A stretch of DNA of 19,355 nucleotides, from positions 1 to 19,355 of the forward strand of contig WFUL01000133.1 of the NCBI GenBank assembly GCA_015484985.1, read 5' to 3'. The stretch comes from Anaerolineales bacterium (GTDB taxonomy: Bacteria; Chloroflexota; Anaerolineae; Anaerolineales; DRMV01). The position numbers were made by a program, and so were the translations under genes. Each line of letters begins with the position of its first letter. Position 1 is the stretch's first letter. Shown piece after piece: positions 15,359 through 19,355 of this stretch. The notes beneath the pieces were generated by a model that did not search any database, was not told where the DNA came from, and worked only from the letters and a program-made list of their open reading frames with translations.

Positions 15359-15395
15359 ATGCATACTCCGTATGTAGTACATACTTAGTATGCAT
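15359..15395 (-). promoter_or_regulatory. PadR operator (37-bp palindrome)
   Basis: Two 18-base arms around a central G at 15377 match at 16 of 18 positions (ATGCATACTCCGTATGTA and its near-complement). The core is TATGTAGTACATA. Known PadR-type operators contain ATGT...ACAT arms, so this matches the family. It covers the -10 region and the ribosome binding site of padR, so binding would block both promoter and message start. The extra GTATGCAT ends could allow two dimers to bind. Confidence 0.85.
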
Positions 15396-15414
15396 CAAAA
15401 CGCCCAGATGTCAA
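15387..15414 (-). promoter_or_regulatory. padR operon promoter
   Basis: On the - strand a perfect -35 TTGACA (15409-15414) is followed after 16 bases by CATACT (15387-15392), which matches four of six positions of the -10 consensus. The -10 box is inside the operator palindrome. This is the only strong sigma-70-like promoter I see on this strand upstream of padR. Confidence 0.65.
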
Positions 15415-15749
15415 GGGAACAGAGGGGCTGGCGCATACCCATATCTTGTGAGATTCAAGATCCAGGTTATTTTCCGTATATCTCGCGTGGTCCTGTTTGG
15501 CCCCAGGGACGGGAGGGGGAAGTAAATTGATACAGCGGCGGCTTCGCCGCCGCTGTATCAATTTACCTCTCCTTCCTGGGGTCCCGTACCCGGTTAAGAC
15601 TATGCGAGATATACGGAGATGAGTTTAGCAGTCCTATCCACATGCCCTTTCGCTTAGGGTGAGAAACGGGGTCGCACCTAAGATGGGTATGCAACAGGAA
15701 CAAAAGGGGGATGACCCCTGCGTGGGGAAAGCCCGCCTGGAGGCGCCAT
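15396..15749. other. Gene-free stretch between padR and galT
   Basis: These 354 bases separate two gene groups on the - strand. They hold the padR -35 box, a small inverted repeat ATCTTG-7-CAAGAT (15443-15461) and the 143-bp palindromic element described separately. A GC-rich segment just after the galT stop has only a weak GGGG/CCCC hairpin followed by CTTTTGTT on the - strand, a possible but unconvincing galT terminator. I see no credible gene. Confidence 0.7.
15474..15616. repeat. Palindromic element with 19-bp terminal inverted repeats (copy 1)
   Basis: The outer arms, 15474-15492 and 15598-15616, pair over 19 bases with two mismatches that would be G-U in RNA; the outermost 13 (CCGTATATCTCGC) are exact. 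The centre, 15522-15566, is a perfect 21-bp stem with a TTC loop, containing ATTGATACAGCGGCGGC. Between them imperfect CCCCAGG-rich segments also pair, so the whole element can fold into one long hairpin. The core is shared with 17095-17140. No U tract follows, so it is not a standard terminator. No reading frame is present; it may be a MITE-like or structured RNA repeat. Confidence 0.8.
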
Positions 15750-16787
15750 TCACGTACGCAAGAGCGAAGCGGCCTCTTCAGGCGGAACGGCATTGATGTA
15801 ACAGCCCGTACCCACCTCAAAACCGGCGATAACACCGAGACGGGGAAGGATTTCCATATACCAGTGCGCGTAGGTGGCCACGGGAATGGGATGGTCAAAG
15901 GCCGACAGCGCATGCCCAGAGGGTGAGGTATGCACCAGAAGGTTGAAAGGAAGGTGCGTGAGCACACGATTCAGGGCTCGTAACGCGGTCTGCAGACCTT
16001 TGCCCAAAAGGGAAAGCCCGGCCTCGGGGAAGATACTGAAATCATGATGATGCATTTTGGGCACAATGCGCATTTCAAACGGGAAACGAGAGGAAAAAGG
16101 GCAATATACGATGAAGGCATCATTCTCATACACGACGCGCTTCCCCTGTTCGTGTTCCCAAAGGGCTTCCTGACAGAGGTAACACGCAGCGTGCTCCTGG
16201 TAATAGGCTTGCATCTGCCTCAGGCGCAAACGCACTTCCTTGGGGACCAAGGGCAACGCCAGGATTTGGGTGTGAGGATGCGCGCGGCTGGCCCCTGCAG
16301 CACGACCATGATTCTTGAACACCTGAACGTACTGCACCCGGGGATTTTGGGCCAGGGTCCGCATCCGGGCTTGCAAGGTGACCAAAAAATCCCGCCACTC
16401 CTCCAGGGTCCAGGCATCGGCGTGCCGAAAATGTTGGGGGGTGTCCACCACAACCTCGTGGTATCCAAAGCCTCCCAAAGCCCGGTGAAAGCCTTCTGGT
16501 CGAGGGATAGGTAAAGCCTGGGGATGCAGTGCGGGATACTTATTGGGGATGACCCGAACGCGCCAGCCCGGGCTGTTGGGAGGTGTACCGGGGTCGCGCA
16601 GAGCAAAGACTTCAGGCGGCGTGTAATGTTCCTTTCCCGGTTCAAAAGGGCAGGTATCCGGACTACCTATCTCTTCGGCCGGCACCTGATAGTCATGGGG
16701 CCGACCCTTGCGCGCGGCAGCCAAAAGGACCCACGTATCCTGTAAGAAGTCATAACGCAGCTCGGGGCCGGGAACCGAAGCAGTCAC
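15750..16787 (-). CDS. galT: Galactose-1-phosphate uridylyltransferase family protein (GalT-like)
   Basis: This HIT-superfamily nucleotidyltransferase of 345 residues normally exchanges UMP between UDP-glucose and galactose-1-phosphate in the Leloir pathway. Seen are RYDFLQDTWVLLAAARKGRP, RVIPNKYPAL, GYHEVVVDTPQH, NHGRAAGASRAHPHTQ with the active-site His-Pro-His at 170-172, the CYLC pair (202-205) and RIVPKMHHHDF. The first zinc-site motif, usually CPFC, reads CPFE (46-49), so one cysteine ligand is replaced by glutamate. The HPHTQ form and two zinc-site regions also occur in ADP-glucose phosphorylase-like relatives, so the nucleotide may not be UDP. The start is GTG at 16787 with AGGAGG 7 bases upstream. 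No other galactose gene is in the window; it stands alone between two palindromic repeats. Confidence 0.85.
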   Translation of the reverse strand: MTASVPGPELRYDFLQDTWVLLAAARKGRPHDYQVPAEEIGSPDTCPFEPGKEHYTPPEVFALRDPGTPPNSPGWRVRVIPNKYPALHPQALPIPRPEGFHRALGGFGYHEVVVDTPQHFRHADAWTLEEWRDFLVTLQARMRTLAQNPRVQYVQVFKNHGRAAGASRAHPHTQILALPLVPKEVRLRLRQMQAYYQEHAACYLCQEALWEHEQGKRVVYENDAFIVYCPFSSRFPFEMRIVPKMHHHDFSIFPEAGLSLLGKGLQTALRALNRVLTHLPFNLLVHTSPSGHALSAFDHPIPVATYAHWYMEILPRLGVIAGFEVGTGCYINAVPPEEAASLLRT

Positions 16788-17021
16788 CAGGGCACCTCCT
16801 TACCCTACATGCCGTATAAAACGAAGCCACGTCCTGGAATCGCCATGGGCGTGCCCCGCTTCCGACCAGTCTACCACACCCCCAGATGAAGCAAAGCAAG
16901 CCCGCGCATTCCTGTCATACTCCTCTTGCGAGATTCGAGCCTGAAGCTCGTTTGTAATCCAACTCTTTCGTGAAATGGGACAATTGTACTGGTCGTCCTA
17001 ACCAGACACAGGACCAAGATT

Positions 17022-17049
17022 TGCCGACGGCGGTTGGCCGACGGCCGTC
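17022..17049. repeat. Decayed heptanucleotide repeat arm
   Basis: GCCGACGGC occurs twice within 28 bases, and the tail GACGGCCGTC is self-complementary. The composition and units (GCCGACG, GGCCGAC) match the right arms in hemE and hemH. It is the weakest copy of the family in the window. Confidence 0.45.
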
Positions 17050-17094
17050 ATCCCTTTTCTGCGGTCCAGTACCCGGAGAGACCTGCGTGAAAAA

Positions 17095-17140
17095 GAAAAG
17101 ATTGATGCAGCGGCGACTTCACCGCTGCATCAATCTTTTT
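17095..17140 (-). terminator. Hairpin after kbl, related to the 15522 palindrome (copy 2)
   Basis: An 18-bp perfect stem (17096-17113 with 17122-17139) surrounds an 8-base loop. On the - strand it starts 20 bases after the kbl stop and is followed by TTTTCTTTTT, so it can serve as an intrinsic terminator for the tdh-kbl unit. On the + strand it also ends in TTTTT, so it could work in both directions. Its core, ATTGATGCAGCGGCG, is clearly related to the palindrome core at 15525-15563. Confidence 0.75.
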
Positions 17141-17159
17141 CCCTCCTCCTGTCCGAACC

Positions 17160-18341
17160 TCAGATGACTCCCATCTCCCGGCCCACCTTGGCAAAGGCTT
17201 CGAGCCCGAAATCCAAGTCCGCTTTGCTGTGGGAAGCGGAAATCATGACCCGAATGCGGGCTTTACCTAAAGGCACCGTGGGATAGGCGATGGCCGTAGC
17301 GAACACACCCTCTTCAAAGAGACGACGACTGAACTCCTGGGTAAGTTTTTCATCACCCAACATGACGGGGGTAATGGGTGTCACGCTCTGGCCAATGTCA
17401 AAGCCCAATGCCTTCATCTGAGCCTTGAAGTAGCGGGTGTTCTCCCACAATCGGTCCACCAGCTCGGTGCTCTCCTGCAAGATACGCACCGCGGCCAGGC
17501 ATGCGGCCGTATCGGGCACGGTCATGGCGGAGGAGAAGAGGAAGGGGCGGCCCCGCTGTCGCAACCATTCCACAATTTTCGCCGGCCCTGCCACATAACC
17601 TCCAACCACACCAAAGGCCTTGGACATGGTGCCCACCTCAATGTGCACCCGGTTCTGCAGGCCGAAGTGATGCACAATTCCCCGACCGCCATGGCCCAAT
17701 ACCCCTTCGCCGTGGGCGTCGTCCACCATAAGCATGGCGTCAAATTCCTCGGCCAAATCCGCGAGCTCGGGCAGGGGCGCGATATCGCCATCCATGCTGA
17801 ACACACCGTCCGTGACGATAAGGGCCCGATTGTACTGGCCTCGGTGCTCTTGGAGCAACGCCCGCAGAGCCCGCGCGTCGTTGTGGGGGTAGCGGATGAT
17901 TTGGGCCCGACTCAACCGACACCCATCAATGATGCTGGCGTGGTTGAGTTCGTCGGAGAAAATGACATCCCCCCGACCCACAATGGCGGGAATGGTGGCC
18001 AGGTTCGCGTTGAAGCCCGACTGGAAGGAAATCGCGGCTTCGGTTTCTTTGAACTCCGCCAGGGCCTGCTCCAGCTCCACATGCAGGCTCATGGTCCCGG
18101 CGATGGTGCGCACTGCCGCCGGCCCAACACCGTAACGCTCCAGGGCCTCTCGGGCTGCCGCCACCAAACGGGGGTCATTGGCCAGACCCAGGTAATTGTT
18201 GGAACAGAAGTTGAGCACCTTGCGGCCGTCCACGGTCAACCAGGGGCCCTGAGGGGATTCGATGGTACGGATGGTGATGTACAGGCCCCGTTCCTTGAGG
18301 TCTTGCAAAGCGTCGTCAATCCAGGCGAGTACCTCGGACAT
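17160..18341 (-). CDS. kbl: Glycine C-acetyltransferase (2-amino-3-ketobutyrate CoA ligase) Kbl
   Basis: Kbl is a PLP enzyme of the alpha-oxoamine synthase family that cleaves 2-amino-3-ketobutyrate with CoA into glycine and acetyl-CoA, the second step of threonine breakdown through Tdh. The 393-residue length is typical. Seen are [16 protein letters not shown] (44-59), [41 protein letters not shown] (His134), [15 protein letters not shown] (Asp207, His210) and the PLP lysine Lys241 in [22 protein letters not shown] lies 7 bases before ATG 18341. The tdh gene just upstream in the same direction supports Kbl rather than serine palmitoyltransferase or 8-amino-7-oxononanoate synthase of the same family. 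Confidence 0.95.
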   Translation of the reverse strand: MSEVLAWIDDALQDLKERGLYITIRTIESPQGPWLTVDGRKVLNFCSNNYLGLANDPRLVAAAREALERYGVGPAAVRTIAGTMSLHVELEQALAEFKETEAAISFQSGFNANLATIPAIVGRGDVIFSDELNHASIIDGCRLSRAQIIRYPHNDARALRALLQEHRGQYNRALIVTDGVFSMDGDIAPLPELADLAEEFDAMLMVDDAHGEGVLGHGGRGIVHHFGLQNRVHIEVGTMSKAFGVVGGYVAGPAKIVEWLRQRGRPFLFSSAMTVPDTAACLAAVRILQESTELVDRLWENTRYFKAQMKALGFDIGQSVTPITPVMLGDEKLTQEFSRRLFEEGVFATAIAYPTVPLGKARIRVMISASHSKADLDFGLEAFAKVGREMGVI

Positions 18342-18360
18342 GGTTCATCCTCCTGATGCA

Positions 18361-18445
18361 AGTAGTCAGTGGTCAGTGAACAGTGCATCGTTACACCAAA
18401 CCTCCAACTGCCAACTGCCAACTGCTGACCGCTACCTGCTAACCG
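18361..18445. repeat. Two-armed heptanucleotide repeat between tdh and kbl
   Basis: The left arm (18361-18385) has AGT-CAGT-type units. The right arm (18404-18445) has six exactly spaced 7-base units: CCAACTG three times, then CTGACCG, CTACCTG and CTAACCG. The right arm resembles the reverse complement of the left. The 18-base centre ends ACCAAACCT, comparable to ACCAACCAC at the same place in the hemH copy. It fills the gap between the tdh stop (18449) and the kbl ribosome site. Confidence 0.85.
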
Positions 18446-18448
18446 CTT

Positions 18449-19355
18449 CTACGGCACCAACACCACCTTGCCACTCTGGCCCGAAGCCATCACTTCCAGG
18501 GCCTCCTCAAATTGTTCCAGAGGGAAAGTGTGGGTCACCAAGGGCTCCAGGTTCACCGCGCCACTGCGTAAGAGGCCCCGCATCTGATACCAGGTTTCCC
18601 ACAGACGCCGGCCGATAATCCCATGCACTGTGATACCTTTGAAAATCACCCAATTGTTCCAATCCACGCGCATAGGCTCGGGAGGCAAACCCAGGAGGGC
18701 CACTTCTCCGCCGGGTTTAAGCACTTGAAAGCCCTGCTCAATGGCCGAAGGCGCGCCGGACATCTCCAGCCAGGCGTCCACACCCTCCCCATCGGTGAGC
18801 TCCAGGATGCGTTGCACCACGTCCTCGGTTTTGGCGTTGATGGTCACATCCGCGCCCATCTGGCGGGCAAGATTGAGACGGTAGTCGGTGATATCTGTGG
18901 CAAAAATCGCCCGGGCACCAATGGCCCGGGCCACTGCAATCGCCATAATTCCCACAGGACCGCAACCGGTGACGAGCACCTTCCTGGCCCTGAGGTCAAT
19001 GGCAAAGGCTGTGTGCACCGCATTACCGAAGTTTTCTTCCAAGGTGGCGATGTGAGGAGGCAAGTCAGGCGGGTTGGACCACGCGTTCTCCGCGGGTACG
19101 GCGATGTACTCGGCCCAGGAGCCGTCTCGGTCCACTCCGATGATTTGGGTGTAGGGGCACAGGTGGCCGTTCCCCGTGCGGCAATAGGCGCAGGAACCGC
19201 AGACGATGTGGCTCTCCACGGAAACGTAATCCCCTTCCTTAACGGTACGCACTTCCTTGCCTACGGCCACGACATCACCGCAGAACTCATGACCGATAAT
19301 CAGGGGCGGTTTGATGCGCCCCTGAGCCCAGGGGTCCCAACGGTAAATGTGCAAA
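18449..19355 (-). CDS. tdh: L-threonine 3-dehydrogenase Tdh (N-terminus beyond window)
   Basis: This is a zinc-containing medium-chain dehydrogenase that oxidises L-threonine to 2-amino-3-ketobutyrate with NAD+. The frame is open to the window edge and opens with HIYRWDPWAQGRIKPP. About 40 N-terminal residues, including the first catalytic zinc cysteine, are therefore missing. Seen are PPLIIGHEFCGDVVAVG with the catalytic His-Glu, the structural zinc cysteines C-x2-C-x2-C-x7-C in VCGSCAYCRTGNGHLC, ENFGNAVHTAF, the NAD-binding VTGCGPVGIMA and the family-specific VIFKGITVHGIIGRRLWETWYQM. The downstream kbl gene completes the threonine-to-glycine pathway, which makes Tdh more likely than a sorbitol or other polyol dehydrogenase. 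Confidence 0.93.
   Translation of the reverse strand, partial: LHIYRWDPWAQGRIKPPLIIGHEFCGDVVAVGKEVRTVKEGDYVSVESHIVCGSCAYCRTGNGHLCPYTQIIGVDRDGSWAEYIAVPAENAWSNPPDLPPHIATLEENFGNAVHTAFAIDLRARKVLVTGCGPVGIMAIAVARAIGARAIFATDITDYRLNLARQMGADVTINAKTEDVVQRILELTDGEGVDAWLEMSGAPSAIEQGFQVLKPGGEVALLGLPPEPMRVDWNNWVIFKGITVHGIIGRRLWETWYQMRGLLRSGAVNLEPLVTHTFPLEQFEEALEVMASGQSGKVVLVP

Larger units (their letters stand above)
16788..17159. other. Gene-free stretch between galT and kbl
   Basis: These 372 bases must contain the galT promoter (read on the - strand, roughly 16800-16900), where only weak candidates such as TAGACT and TATACG are seen without a good -35. Further along are a CGAGC/GCTCG hairpin (16936-16950), the segment CTTGCGAGATTCGAG (16924-16938) that resembles 15445-15459, a decayed heptanucleotide arm and the kbl terminator hairpin. 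I see no credible gene. Confidence 0.65.

Noticed and set aside
15522..15566. The perfect palindrome considered as an intrinsic terminator
   Set aside because: Neither strand has a U tract after the stem, unlike the related copy at 17095-17140.
18404..18445. Heptanucleotide arrays considered as CRISPR repeats
   Set aside because: Units are 7 bases without spacers, and no cas gene is present.

Overview
The window looks like chromosomal DNA of a high-GC, probably thermophilic or moderately thermophilic bacterium. I infer a member of the Chloroflexota (Anaerolineae-like) from the gene complement, the GC-rich codon use and the abundant short GC-rich intergenic repeats. This is an inference from style and gene content, not a database match. 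Genes are densely packed, most have a strong AGGAGG-type ribosome binding site, and several overlap by ATGA.

Left half (1-7990, + strand): a tetrapyrrole/heme operon. It runs: the 3' part of an AhbD/NirJ-like radical SAM/SPASM protein, hemA, hemL, hemE, hemH, a Phd/VapC-type toxin-antitoxin pair, then hemY. HemA and HemL make 5-aminolevulinate from Glu-tRNA. HemE makes coproporphyrinogen III, HemY oxidises a porphyrinogen and HemH inserts iron. hemB, hemC, hemD and a HemN/HemF or HemQ gene are not in the window. The radical SAM protein could supply the final oxygen-independent decarboxylation, which would make this a hybrid coproporphyrin route (hypothesis).

Middle (7985-11343, - strand): two multi-membrane-span proteins resembling GT87-type and GT39/ArnT-type polyprenyl-phosphate-sugar glycosyltransferases. 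They overlap each other by ATGA and the second overlaps hemY tail to tail by 6 bp.

Right-middle (11446-15414, - strand): a PadR-regulated exporter operon. From promoter to end it holds padR, a 33-residue single-span membrane peptide, a MacB/LolD-type ABC ATPase and a two-domain FtsX-type permease. A 37-bp near-perfect palindrome covers the padR -10 and ribosome binding regions and is very likely the PadR operator.

Right end (15750-19355, - strand): a GalT-family nucleotidyltransferase bracketed by two related palindromic repeats, then the threonine catabolic pair tdh (incomplete, runs off the window) and kbl.

Cutting across these units is a dispersed family of heptanucleotide-periodic repeats, seen at six places. 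Some form paired arms in inverted orientation. They lie at gene borders and also inside genes: they encode the N- and C-terminal tails of HemE and an in-frame insert of about 50 residues in the middle of HemH. With the palindromes around galT, these are the most unusual structures here. I saw no tRNA, rRNA, CRISPR array, transposase or phage gene.
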